A stretch of DNA of 64,000 nt. Origin: Temnothorax longispinosus. Its lineage: Eukaryota; Arthropoda; Insecta; Hymenoptera; Formicidae. Numbering within the stretch: the stretch's first letter is position 1; the number at the start of each line of letters is the position of its first letter. The stretch covers positions 7,366,238 through 7,430,237 of the forward strand of contig NC_092368.1 in NCBI RefSeq assembly GCF_030848805.1. Direction: 5' to 3'. The notes beneath the pieces are model-generated. The model searched no databases. It saw nothing but the letters and a program-made list of their open reading frames with translations, and had not been told where the DNA came from. The translations under genes and the position numbers were made by a program. Of this stretch, positions 22,107 to 33,246 are shown piece after piece.

Positions 22107-24959
22107 CTGTGGAATGGAGCGCAATCGGCAGGTCATTAAGGGAGAACGACTACATCATGAGGACGCGCGATTGCAGAGGAAATGAATGAAACGTTCGGAT
22201 TTTCACCGGAGATTAAAACTTGCATTTGCATCACTCAGATCAGAACTCCGTTCAACTTCGGAATATTTCATCCATCTCTACATCATATCCAACTTACTAC
22301 ACGTAAGCATGCAATTTTTTTCAAAGAAGAAAAAGAACAGAAAATTGGAATCAAGAAAGAATAACGAACGATGTAATTATAATGTTAAAAACTACTAATA
22401 TACGTCTATATTTATCAAAAAGAAAATTATCACTTTATTGGAAGGATGCATACCGACTATCATTATTTATGAGTTATTCGCTCCGATTGTGAGTAAAAGA
22501 TACAATCAAAAAGGTGCGAGACAAATAGGAAATGGAATACAACATAAGAGTGACAATAAGTAAAAATACAACATGAGGTGCAATTATATATAAACTGCAA
22601 CTCCCAAGACTCACTTGTTCATTTGATCTCTGAGGATTTGCTTCAACTTCTGGGCTGACATTTCGTAGGAGGCTTTCTGCCAGCTCTTCGAATTGCTCGG
22701 CGCTTTGGAAGGTGCTGAACAGGAAGTCTTCCAGAGGAAGTAGATCAGAAATTTCAGCAGCAGCGTTGCCCGTAGCGTCCGTGTCGGGCGCGATGCCGAC
22801 TGTGCTGTCCCACCCTGCGGCAGAGGGTCATTGGGGGATACTGCAGATCCCAGCGAAGGTACAGCACCGTCGACACGGGTCCGACAGGTGGAGCAGATCG
22901 TTTGCTGCTGATCTGTGATCGTGTTCCTCACTGCGTCTCTCTCGTTTCTAAGCCTCTTATTTTCATTCAACAGCCATTCGTTCTGTGACGTCAGCAATTC
23001 ATTCTGTGATCTCAGCATTGCGCACTCCTGCGTAAGCAGCTCGTTTCTTTCCTTTTGTGTCTTCACCGTCTCCTCAAGTTCGTCCAGTTTCGCCTTCTTG
23101 CGGTCCCGCGAAGTTTGAGCGGCCACACGATTCTTCAGTTTTCTATCAATGTTAAATCGAACAAAAAAATAATAATTAAAATGATCATCTGTTTAAACAG
23201 TTAAGTTCTATCTCGCGGGAAAAGAACGGGAAGACGAATTATTTCGATACAAACTTATAATGGCAGAAATTAAAAAATTTAAGAATTTTGATAAAAAATT
23301 AAAAATTTATGCATTCCCTTCTTTTATTATTTTCATAAAATTCAGATAAAACTGTAGATATTATGTGTATTAGTATTCTCGAAAGAATTACCATTTCTTT
23401 GTGTTAATCTATTTTATTTCCCGATGTATGATGCAACAGTGTTTCTCGTTTCATTGTACCTTTTATGGGCAAGTCATTTCCAGTTGATAACAAGAAAAAT
23501 GACGCAACAACTGCTACCGGTGATTACTCCACAAACTCATTTTACAGGCATTAACCGGATCTATCGCTATACATATAGCGACTATCACGTAATCGCATTT
23601 ACGTCAGTAGAAATGAATCGCCAAAGTGACGCGTAACGAGCAGATGGCGTTCATTAGATATGCGAAAAATGCCTCGCGAGGATGTAATTCGCGGAATACC
23701 CTTGTAATTCGCGGAACACGCATCTCGTGCATCCTTAAGAGCCATTCTACGATACATCGCAAACGATGGCAACTGCTAGTTGAAAAGTGTTATTTCCATG
23801 TTGCGCTTGTCAATTACGGTTGTCAAAAGAGAGTTGGCGAACTTTTAATTTTTTTGGCGACAGTAACTGGGCAATCGGCAATCAGAAATAACACTTTTCT
23901 ACTGGCAGTTGCCATCGTTTGCGACGTATTGTAGAACCAGCTTAAGTCTCTTACGTAAATTGCTCTTTCAGAATCTTGATTCCGAGAATAAATTCGTTGA
24001 GGCAAACTGTTCGCGTTGATATTACACACGCTGATAAGCGAGATAGGGTTCATCTACAAGCTGAGTAAAGAGATCACACCTGCTGAACATTAAACATGAG
24101 ACTGTCAGGTTATCGAAAAAGACAACTTTTGTTGTTGGATAAGCTAAACTGATACGCGTCAATTAGTGCCATGAGCAAGACTGATAAAAATCATTGGCTG
24201 ATGTAATTCTCTGTAGGGTGAACTTTCGAAAAGAATTTCTATATCTTATACAGATTCGACCAAATTTAATTAATTAATACAATAGCTTGTGCTTGTGAAA
24301 TGCGTTTTATTGCCATTAACAATTTAAATTAGATCAATGTTAAACAAGCGTCAGTTGGTAGAATTATAGAAAAATGTGCATGGCATGACAGTTAAAATTG
24401 CCTTTTCTATCTTGATCCATCTTGATCCTCTGAAAATTGTTTAAAAAAGAAACTCAGAGTCTTTTAAAGTCTTTCAGCAAATAATAAAGATGTGTACGGA
24501 ATCCATCACATCATCCGTTACAGGATCACAAAATATGAAATATCCGAGCGACAATTTCTATTGGAGAAAAAAAAACTTAGTTCTTCCTCTTCCCATTCTC
24601 TTTCCTGAGGACCGAGAGGACGATCTCCAATTAAAGATCGGTACATAGATGGTGAATCCTGATAAGAGTTCTCTCGCTTACTTTCGTTGCAGCTTTTCCT
24701 CCCACGTTAGATGATCCAGTCGGCGTTTCTTTCCGCGTACACGGATGTCCACGGGTTCGAGGAGCGTCGTGACGTCGTCGTCGCACGTCTCCTCTTGCTG
24801 ACCGCCGGGGGCGGTCTTCCTGCCGTCCATCCTCGTCTTGTCCACCAGGATCGACGTCGTGAAGTTGAGTTTGGACACCGCGTTGCGCGGTTCGTTCCTC
24901 GGGATCGCCTTGGGCACTCCCTTAGGCAGGGTGATGATGACACTCTTAACGGAGCTCAT
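21471..24959 (-). CDS. Xbp1: XBP1, bZIP unfolded-protein-response transcription factor (IRE1-spliced)
   Basis: XBP1 is the IRE1 target of the ER unfolded protein response. Coding exons (minus): 24959-24682, 23142-22615, 22106-21471. The bZIP basic region KKLKNRVAAQTSRDRKKAK follows the exon 1/2 junction, then a leucine zipper to about residue 155. A 23-nt IRE1 intron (22843-22821) lies in exon 2 between two 7-base hairpin loops. With it removed, the frame passes into AAGWDSTVGIAPD..., crosses the exon 2/3 junction in phase 0 and runs to a Ser/Thr-rich transactivation region ending SDGGYESHDSPQS and FSELFPTLG, 472 residues in all. Unspliced, the protein is 302 residues, with a hydrophobic segment (ATLLLKFLIYFLW) and the end WGRHQKMWKPIELVEA. 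The gene is convergent with paxillin. Identity is certain from motif content. Confidence 0.96.
22004..22054 (-). CDS. Xbp1: XBP1u C-terminal tail resembling the translational-arrest peptide
   Basis: The unspliced frame here reads WGRHQKMWKPIELVEA then TAA. Vertebrate XBP1u ends with WGRHQ-x2-WKP near its stop, the segment known to pause the ribosome so that the nascent chain delivers its own mRNA to the ER membrane. The same bases encode VGQTSENVEA in the XBP1s frame, so two frames are constrained at once. Recognition rests on the exact spacing of W-G-R-H-Q and W-K-P and on position at the C-terminus. Confidence 0.85.
   Translation of the reverse strand, partial: WGRHQKMWKPIELVEA
22615..23142 (-). 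CDS. Xbp1: Xbp1 coding exon 2 (bZIP, IRE1 hairpins, hydrophobic region)
   Basis: Starts after TTGATAG, with A completing a Lys codon; KKLKNRVAAQTSRDRKKAK gives the basic region and heptad leucines follow (LDELEETVK...LLTQECAML...). The Cys-containing stretch TICSTCRTRVDG follows. The hydrophobic segment is read only in the unspliced frame. The conventional donor GTGAGT is at 22614. In the genome the unspliced frame seems to stop (AAG TGA) at 22611, but that TGA spans the splice junction and does not exist in the mRNA. Confidence 0.94.
22812..22851 (-). promoter_or_regulatory. Xbp1: Twin IRE1 recognition hairpins bounding a 23-nt unconventional intron
   Basis: On the minus strand GGGAT-CTGCAGT-ATCCC (22851-22835) and ACCCT-CTGCCGC-AGGGT (22828-22812) form two 5-bp stems, each with a 7-base loop fitting CNGCNGN. 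IRE1 cuts after the third loop base, giving an intron of 23 nt at 22843-22821 (same length as recalled for Drosophila; vertebrates use 26). Its removal shifts the frame by 23 bases, i.e. from the XBP1u to the XBP1s frame, which stays open to 21471. Confidence 0.93.
23747..23934. repeat. 188-bp MITE with about 50-base inverted ends in Xbp1 intron 1
   Basis: CTACGATACATCGCAAACGA... at the left and ...TCGTTTGCGACGTATTGTAG at the right are nearly perfect complements; the pairing continues inward through GATGGCAACTGC and AAAAGTGTTATTTC. No coding content. It is a non-autonomous foldback inserted in the intron between the Xbp1 N-terminal and bZIP exons. Confidence 0.8.
24682..24959 (-). CDS. Xbp1: Xbp1 coding exon 1 (N-terminus)
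   Basis: ATG at 24959-24957 begins MSSVKSVIITLPKGVPKAIP; it ends RLDHLTWEEKLQR plus two bases before a GTAAGC donor. L-T-W-E-E-K-L-x-R-K leading into KLKNRVAAQ is the XBP1 pattern. No in-frame upstream ATG is seen before stops. Confidence 0.93.
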
Positions 24960-25330
24960 AATCCGCCATGCGACGTAACGCGAAGCGTCCTACTTTCTCG
25001 AGATCCTGCTCGATTTCTACCTTCTCGCGCTAGCCAGCGCTAGCCACACGATCGCGCCGTGTGTTCGACCGCGTCAGGATCCTCCGCGTGACAAATTCGA
25101 ATTCGGCCCGGATATCGACCGATCAACCCAAACGAATCGCCCGAACGAACTCGAACATCATCTGTACGATGTGACAGACGCAAATAAACTGAAATAAACT
25201 GACGCAATAAACAGACGTGAAGTGAGGACGCTTGGTTGCCACCATCACCACCCACTGCCACCCAGGCACGTGTTACGCCACGATTGGTCGAGCGTGAGTA
25301 CCCGCTCGCCAATCACCGCCAGTCTGTTCA
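24960..25330 (-). promoter_or_regulatory. Xbp1 5' UTR and promoter region with an ERSE-like site
   Basis: This CpG-rich block lies directly upstream of the Xbp1 ATG. On the gene strand, CCAAT at 25287-25283 is followed after exactly 9 bases by ACACG (25273-25269). The ER stress response element is CCAAT-N9-CCACG, so this differs in one base; it also overlaps an E-box CACGTG. A further CCAAT on the plus strand lies near 25305. XBP1 genes are themselves ER-stress inducible in other animals. No TATA box assigned. Confidence 0.45.
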
Positions 25331-26100
25331 CTCGCTCGATGCGACTAACTTCATGCGTCATCCAGGGTTCTCAAATCACGGACCTCTCTGCCTCTCTCTG
25401 CGCATTCTCTCGTGGATTGGATTTAAAAGAAGTGAAACGAACGAAATTTTACTGTAAATGCGACGAAAATTGGATACTTTGATGATAAGAGTTAAGGGCA
25501 CTTTTGGGAAAGCAGATGTGTAGATTATTAATTCCTGCAGGGATTCTCAACGATACCACAGTCTTTGAGTTTGAGAATCTCTATTCGAAATGATTGTCTC
25601 GGTTCACGTATTTTTCCTTCGATAAGGAATATAGTTGAGCTGTGCTTCCGTATTATCGGCTTTGTCGTTTATATCACATATCGGTTGGATGTTGCATCAG
25701 AATTGTTTTGACGTATTAAAAATATATACCGTACAAAATTAAAAAAAAAAGGTAAAAAAGGAGCGCTGTGTTCGCACCTATTATCAAAATAGTATTGTGC
25801 AAAATCAAAAGTCATAATTCTATAGTCATGATGACGTCATTGTGGTTCCTCGCAACGATTTTGTGACGTCACAAAAGAACGTCTTTTTTACTTTTCTCAT
25901 GATTTTTTTCATACATATAATTAATATATATAACATATTTATATTTGAAAATATATTAAAAAGTAGTTTATTTTTAAATAATTTATTATAATTAAATGCA
26001 AATTGTGGTACAAATTTTTTTCTCAGAGAATGTGCGTGAGAACTCACATTCCTTTTTCAATATATATATTTGATATTTGATATGTAGATATACATATTGG
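25331..26100. other. Intergenic AT-rich DNA right of Xbp1
   Basis: No gene recognised. Notable only for CRE-like palindromes (ATGACGTCAT at about 25829-25838, and a second TGACGTCA at about 25862) flanking a 40-base segment. Confidence 0.4.
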
Positions 26101-26406
26101 GAGCTTTCCAGCAAGCGACACAAGTCGACACAATTAAGTATCGTTTTATCTTTGTTAATCCTTGTGTTCACGATACTAGAATAAATCGTACCGAGATCTC
26201 AGACAGCTAGAGAACTCGAGAGAAATTGATTATCTAATCACATTTAAACAATTCGGCAATTGACCAATGCGATTCTTTCTCCGTCCAAGATCTCGGAGCG
26301 ATTTCTATAGCATCGTGGACACAAGGCTTTACTCGAGCATTGCCAAAAGAGAAATAGATAGGTATATGTTTGTGTCGACTTGTGTCACTTAATTGCTGGA
26401 AAGCTC
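26101..26406. mobile_element. 306-bp foldback MITE
   Basis: GAGCTTTCCAGC ... GACACAAGTCGACACA at the left is complementary to TGTGTCGACTTGTGTC ... GCTGGAAAGCTC at the right. Inner blocks (CTTGTGTTCACGAT / ATCGTGGACACAAG and CGAGATCTCAGA / AGATCTCGGAG) show that almost the whole element folds back. Non-coding. It ends about a dozen bases before the (TA)n tract. Confidence 0.85.
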
Positions 26407-26415
26407 TTATGCATT

Positions 26416-26418
<3 letters not shown>

Positions 26419-26481
<63 letters not shown>
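26419..26481. repeat. (TA)n microsatellite
   Basis: Uninterrupted TA dinucleotides for about 62 bases, ending at the GC-rich insertion. A shorter (TA)n resumes at 28901, suggesting one original tract. Confidence 0.95.
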
Positions 26482-26484
<3 letters not shown>

Positions 26485-28900
26485 GACGTTGCGGCTCGCC
26501 GCATCGTCGCGGCGCCCCGCCGCCGTCACAAGGCGCGGAATTTCGCGCCCAGGGACGGACCAGGGAGGCAACGACGAGATCTCCAGGGGTCGTATTTAAT
26601 CGCGTTTCCGCATTTTGATTACTTTTTTTTGTTTCTTTTTGCAATGTAATACGCGCGGCACCTCACCCACACCACGGCAAACCTTCGAGGGAGTATTTGG
26701 CGAAGGAAATCAAGGACGATCGATAACCAAGGAGGGGTGGCAAACGCGGAAGCAGCAGAGATCGCGGGCTGGCGAGAGCAACGCGGCAGGCGGGCGGCAC
26801 ATGCGGCAGCGACGGACGAGACCGCCGATAGCGGGGCCCCGAGCGCTGGGTAAACACCCCGCTTCAGCAAATGATCTCCACAAAACATCGACCTACGGGG
26901 TGACTGATCACCACCCCAGGGTCAAACCGGAGGCACACCGGCACGAGCGAAGTTCCGTCCGCCGCTAAGGACAAAATTTTGAGGAGTCGCACGCCGCCGA
27001 GGGACCGTTGCCCGCCCCCGAAGGATCTCGTATCGACAGCACTGCGCCGGGACACCGCGGGCTTGCAAGCTCGCGCCCGATTGGCTCGCGCGCCCCTCAG
27101 AAGGGGTACCGTATCGATTCCGCAATCGAGCGGGAGCGGGTTTAGCGTTTCACTCTCTGGTCATCCGTCGGCGACAAAATACGTTTTGATTAAGATACGC
27201 GATAGCCACCCCGAGTCGGGTATTTCGATAATTATCTGGCGGATCGAGGATCGTTGGTGGAAGGTGACGGCGAGGAGCCCAGGAGGAGGTGTATCACCGG
27301 TGAGGTTGCCCGTAAATCGCGAACGCGACACCGCCCTCCGGTGCACGCTCTCGCTCGGGATAACGCATGTTAAGGGGATGCTAAAGTGATTCAATTACCG
27401 ACAATTACAGTCAAAGGTCTAATTTTGAAACGGCTTTATAGATCGCAAAATCCTTTTACAGGAGTAAAGTATAGGTACTAATGAAGGGTGGGAATGTAAA
27501 ATAATTAGTAATAATTGAAAAAAATTAAAAATGTTGTTACCTCATTTTCTAATATAAACAGTTGTATAAGTAATATGTACGAAATGAAATGTTCCCACCC
27601 TTCAGAAGACGTGCACAAACAATAACGTACCTTTGAAATTGAGATTGAAAGCCTGGAATAAAAATGAGAGCTTTGAAGAAATTATAACCTATAACCATGT
27701 CTATCCTTGTCTATCATCATTGTCTATACAAGGACAGATATAGAATTCGGTCGGTAATACAAACGTCTTTAGGATCCCCTTAAGATCGAGTGTAATTTCG
27801 CGATCGATAACGAGAGCGAAGGGCCTCGGGATGGTATCGTGGCCGCGGAACCGTGGTACAAGCGTTATGGCGAATCCCTGGAGATCGAGATAGGCGTTAC
27901 TGAGTTCGATATCGCGAGTATCTTGCGTGGTCCTCGCGACCTTGGGGTACGGCCGCATACGGGCCGGTAGTTCGTCAATTGCGTTACCGTTTCTTCGCGT
28001 CGGGAAATTCTGGTGTTCGAGCGTCGGTGTTAGCGTATCGATTTGTGTTCGGATCTCGTTATTACGGGTTGATAATTGTGCTCTCGCGTTGAGAAACGTT
28101 GCGTCCGGTATTACTTGCGTACGCCCTATGGCGTCCCTGCTCGCGACAACTTCGAATTACGTTGGGATATCGATGGCATTGTTAATCACGGTCGAATGTC
28201 GTTCCCGCCGATTGATTGATTATGTTAGATTGTACTCCCGTTAAGAAATTACCGGCGTTCACACGTTTCGTGCGTTTAGATGTTACTTGCGTAGTCTTCC
28301 TGGCGTTCCGTGGTTATTAGCGATATCGCGACTTGCTTGGTTAAATGACTCGGCGCCTCCCCGTTGCGCCCGAGCAGAATCACTCGCGTTAGGTTAAGAT
28401 CTTATTGCGACAGAGTTTTTGCGTACGGTTTTCGACTCGAATTATTAATTGTTTGAGAATAGAGCCTTCAGCGTGTTTATTAGAGACTCAATTTCTTGGC
28501 TTATTTATTGAATTTATGTTGTGTTTGATCGAAGCCGGATGGATAAAAGTTGTTATTTTCTCGACCACCAGTACTCAATAAATGTTATTTTCTTTGTTAT
28601 CTGACTGAGTATGAAATTAGTGTCACCCCGCCGAATATCGCGCTGCCCTTCATTAACCCCGCCCGTGATTAGGTCAAGCTAGCCGATTCCACGCACCTCC
28701 ACACTTCGTTTTGCGTCTCGTTTAGGTTTTCGCGATTTCGTGGACGCGAATGTACGCGTCTGGCGCCCAACATTCGGAACCTTTCGTGGAGTATCGGAGG
28801 TGCGAGGAAATCACTGGAGAGGCCAACCATCCCGCTCTCCTAAGTCCTTTTGATCCGGCACACGTCCCGGAGCGGTCCGGGAGTGCAAAAAGTCGTGACA
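26482..28900. mobile_element. 2.4-kb GC-rich insertion, possible LTR-retroelement remnant
   Basis: The block starts TGTGACG and ends CGTGACA (TG...CA), with (TA)n on each side, so it appears inserted into a TA microsatellite. It is far richer in GC and CpG than its flanks. At 28761-28771 it has TGGCGCCCAAC, the form of a tRNA primer-binding site used by many LTR elements. No gag, protease, reverse transcriptase or integrase motif was found in any frame, and I could not find matching long terminal repeats at both ends. It may be a very long LTR with a short internal remnant, or another type of element. Confidence 0.45.
27482..27604. repeat. 123-bp inverted-repeat element inside the GC-rich insertion
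   Basis: TGAAGGGTGGGAA (27482-27494) and its perfect complement TTCCCACCCTTCA (27592-27604) flank an AT-rich core, in sharp contrast to the GC-rich surroundings. A nested MITE is the likely explanation. Confidence 0.6.
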
Positions 28901-30405
28901 ATATATATATATATACACGGTCTATCTCGCTGCGCGTATGCTTGGCGCGAGACACTAACCGTGTCTTTTGATTCTAGCTTCTTCAAGCACAGAAATATAT
29001 TTTTTTCAAAAGGCCTTGCGTCATCGCTATGTCTCTGCGTAAATCACTTTGTGATGAATTCTTGATTGCCGTTCTTCCAGGTCAAAACTTTTTTTTCGCT
29101 ACTGCTAGCAATTAGTAGAACTCTGAGAGTGTCGTAGATATATTAATACAGGCGAGATACGGAAAAAAAGAGTCAACCCGGAAAAAATTGCACCACGCAC
29201 ATTTTCAGGCTTTAAAATTTTTCAGAAAAATATCAAGAGACACGGTAGTGTCTCGTGCCAAGTACACGCGAATAAGCGAGACCGTACCGTGACTCTTTAC
29301 GCGAACGCACGAGTTGCGGATCGAGTACTCGAGATTTTGAGATCTCAATAACGAGTGAACGGATCAAGTTCTAAGTAGGCTTGATCGATAGCTTGGGTTT
29401 GAATTATATAATAAGAGTGTTATTTTTATTTTTCCGCTACGTGCCCTACGAGCGGAGATATTACGATGCAAAGTTCAAAATGTTAAATTTTACAATTAAG
29501 TCGTCGCCGTACGTACAGTTGCTTTTGCCTCAATGGATGGCGAGAACATCTCGAGTGTCCCCCCGGGTCCCCTCCATATACGAAAAGTAATCGCTTATCA
29601 ATATGATTCCCCAGTTATTTTGTAGAGTAATTTTTTACTTTATTTTTTATGGACAATGTTTACCTGTTGTCGCTACTATGTTTCAGTACTGCGTTCCTTT
29701 TACTGATAGCATTAATCCTCTGCATTTTCGTCCGCGACGAGAGTGAAAAACAAAGGTGCACTTCTGTAACATAACGACTGTTCGAAAGACTCGGGCTCAA
29801 CTGAGGACGGATCATATAACTGAGATTCCCCGTGATAGATAGTTCTCGACCCCCATTTTTCTCACACAGCCCTCTTAAGGGAGCGTAAAAAAATCATTCT
29901 CATTACTTTCCATGTATACTTGGATCTGAGACGTTTGTGCGTGATTTGACTTGTTCGGCATTCAGCGATATGTTTATCTTTCGAAGCGGCTGAGTCCTTG
30001 GATTCCTTTCCTCATCTACTTTTTTTAGAGGGAGCCAGACAGAGGCAGGCTTGCCGATTTTTTTTTTTTTTTTTTTTTTTTCAGATAAAGGAAAGACCGT
30101 GGGGGTAACCCATGTGGCCATAATAGAGAAACCGAAACTAGTCGTATCACATCCAAAGTAAGACTTAGACTGGATTAACATGAACGTCTCAATAAAAACG
30201 TCCCAAACAGAAGTTAAACTGCGCAATATAAACTCGTGAACTCGTAATTCCTCACACTCTAGACTGTGTAAGTGTATGGGTGTATGTATAATTGTTCGTG
30301 TATGTCCGCGGTGTCCTGAACTCGGTAATGCCGTGGGTGCGTTAGGCCCAAGGAACTGCGCGGATCACTTCCCCCTGCGGCCGCTTGCCGATTCTCAAGT
30401 TACAA
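28901..30405. other. Intergenic sequence, no gene recognised
   Basis: Starts with the short (TA)n at 28901-28915 and contains a poly-T run of about 24 bases near 30057-30081. Small open frames resemble no family. Confidence 0.4.
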
Positions 30406-31137
30406 TAGCCCAGTCAATAGAGCCCGAAAAAACCGCTGAAATGGAATTAATTCCGGGAAGCGATTTTTTTTCTTTGACTGTTTTGGAGGGTCATGGGTAG
30501 TCTAAAACCGGATTTTCGGGATTCTAACCCTGGAGCGTTAGCCGCCATTTTGATTAGAAGGGTGATTTTGTAAATATCTCGCTTATTTTCAACTTTAGAG
30601 TGAAAGTGGTAATAACCAAACTTGTAGAAAATTTAATACTCTACAATTTTGGTCCTTATCATTTTTTACCTAGGATCGATATTTTGGGTCTTAGACTCGA
30701 AAGTGGGGGGTGAAATTTTATTATTTTTTTTTAATTCTTTGAATAAACGCGCCATAAACTCTACCCCCGTGGTGATGTGAAAGAGATGTTTTTCATTATA
30801 CCAAGTAAATTCAAAAAATAAAAAAAAATAATAAAATTTACCCCCCCACTTTCGAGTCTAAGACCCAAAATATCGATCCTAGGTGAAAAATGATAAGGAC
30901 CAAAATTCTAGAGTATTAAATTTTCTACAAGTTTGGTTATTACCACTTTCACTTTAAAGTTGAAAATAAGCGAGATATTTATAAAATCACCCTTCTAATC
31001 AAAATGACGGCTAACGCTCCAGGGTTAGAATCCCGAAAATCCGGTTTTAAACTACCCATGACCCTCCAAAACAGTAAAAAAAAAAAAAATTGCTTCCCGG
31101 AATTAATTCCATTTAAATGTCTCTATTGACTGGGCTA
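30406..31137. mobile_element. 732-bp foldback element with TA ends
   Basis: The left arm (30406 to about 30750) and right arm (about 30815-31137) are near-identical inverted copies of about 325-345 bases, e.g. TAGCCCAGTCAATAGAG against CTCTATTGACTGGGCTA, GGGATTCTAACCCTGGAGCG against its complement, and TCTTAGACTCGAAAGTGGGG against its complement. The spacer is only about 65 bases. Counting the terminal TA as a target duplication would fit a Tc1/mariner-mobilised element. No open frame for a transposase. Confidence 0.9.
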
Positions 31138-33206
31138 CAAGGAGTTACAAGAAGATGTTGTTTTGGGTCGGACGCCATAGATCCACGTATACAGGTAGAG
31201 GGTTAATTCAGATTTTTTTTCTTTGACATACTATTGTAGTAGCCGAACTATATTAACTTGCCATGCGAACCGAGGTCCTCCCCATCCCTGCTGCAGGAGG
31301 GACGATACACACATATCAGTAAATTACTTTCCTTAGTACTGACATAAACTGTTATATTTCTCAGTTATATATTTGTTAGTCACATTGGAAATATCTCAAG
31401 AACTATAAGAAACCGTCGCCTGATTCAAAGCGCATTTTACACAGGGATTAACCCTCTATAAGATATATGTCCAAGTCAAGGATATTCGTGCTGTGTAAGT
31501 TTTTCTAAATAATTACCTTTAAGATTTTAGATTTTGATAAAACTTATATTATTCTCAGAATCACAAGAGAGAAAATCTTAATTTAATAATAAATTAATTC
31601 AGCGTATAGAAAATAGATGCAAAAGGTATGCTTATTAATTCACAAGACAGGTATTTTGTTGTTGTATCAAAATAGATTTTATTAATTTTTTAAAAATTAC
31701 AAAATGTTATACATTATTTATTAATCAGCTTTTCTATAATTATTATTACTCTTCATACATATTCATCCATAACACATTCTCGCTTGCTTGCACTCTTGTC
31801 TACTTTTGTTGTTCGCATACCATATACATATTATAAATTTTAATCGTCGGTATTTATCGACAAATTTAGAAATTTACAATTTTATAAATTTACAATTCTT
31901 ATAATTTTAATAAAAATACGCGCTAGCTCTTATATAATTGTATTCTGTTCACACACTTTACAAATTTTTAAGTTTAAATTTTTTATTTAAAGACAACGGT
32001 CGATAAATTATCTATTGTCGGTAATTTATCGGCAGAGTTTAACTATCAATGCATGACGATACACGAGTTTTAAAAATTGATAATGTATCAAAAAATATGT
32101 TTTATAAAAATGCTATTAAAAGTTCTAAGAGAGTTCCTAGACTTTTAAATTAATTTAACTGCAAACTCGGAACGCATCTTAAAATGTTTGGAGTTATAAT
32201 TGGTGAAAAGTGAAAAAGTATGTAACTCAATTTTAGAAATATTATTTATTTCTAAATATTGGTTATCTTTTTTTTAACTATATCGTATCCACATCATAGC
32301 GTCAACTACCTGTTAATTCAACGTTATTATAGTATCATTAAACCTGTAATATATAATAATGTATTAAAATAATAAAATTATAATAAAAAAATACATGTTT
32401 GAATTTATATGACAATAATAACTGCAGTAATAAATTGCAGTCACAAACATAATGCTAAATAGAAGATATTAGTTGTATGCAACGAGTAATCATGGTGCAG
32501 TAGCAACAAATGAATCTTGGTTAAAGCTTGGTAGAAATTACCGCAATAACAATCAATAAAGACAATGGTAGTCAGCAACATGCGACAAGAATGTCAGTAT
32601 TGCGACTTCCTAATTCGAAAGCGATTTGAATGCAACGCTAACCGCGACAACCGCAGCAACGCCGCGACTTGTCATGCTTTATCGATTTTAAAAATAAAAA
32701 TGATCTGATAACTAATATTGCTCCATTTTTATTTTATTCTGAAAATATGCAAAGCGATGTACAAAAAGATGTCGCAAAAATACTTTTTGTTCACCGCTCT
32801 TGACATTGCATTGTTTAAAATGGAACTAATATCGAGAAGTTGTCCACGCTTCTTTTCTTTGTTTTAATTACTTTCTTGAATTTCGAAATGATGGGATAAT
32901 CACTCGTTACTTTCTGAAACCCAACATATCGCTCTCAACTTATTACTTCTTTCTTCTATTTTATTCGTTAAATTCCCTACTTAATTAGTTAATAATATAC
33001 GTATACGCAAATTTGCACGCCAATGCGTATAAATGCACTCGTTTATATACAACTTTTAGAAAAGACAGGTCGAACCGCTAAAAGGCTATAACATTTTCCT
33101 TTCTGTTAGAAATATTTAAATAATTATTTATTTTATTTTTCTTTCTCAAGTTGAGATTGTTTTTCTATGGATGTTTGTAAATTTTTGAACACGTTAAAGT
33201 TCGATG

Positions 33207-33246
<40 letters not shown>

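Noticed and set aside
22611..22613. TGA that seems to end unspliced XBP1 in the genomic frame
   Set aside because: It spans the conventional donor (AACAA|GTGAGT); after splicing the unspliced frame reads on to TAA at 22006-22004.
22818..22843. 26-nt version of the Xbp1 IRE1 intron (CTG|CAG to CCG|CAG)
   Set aside because: The second cut would not fall after the third base of the 7-base loop CTGCCGC; the 23-nt reading satisfies both loops. Both have the same effect on frame modulo 3 only for 23 or 26, so RNA data would settle it.
26380..26649. Ile-Tyr repeat frames across the (TA)n tract
   Set aside because: Translation of a microsatellite, not a gene.
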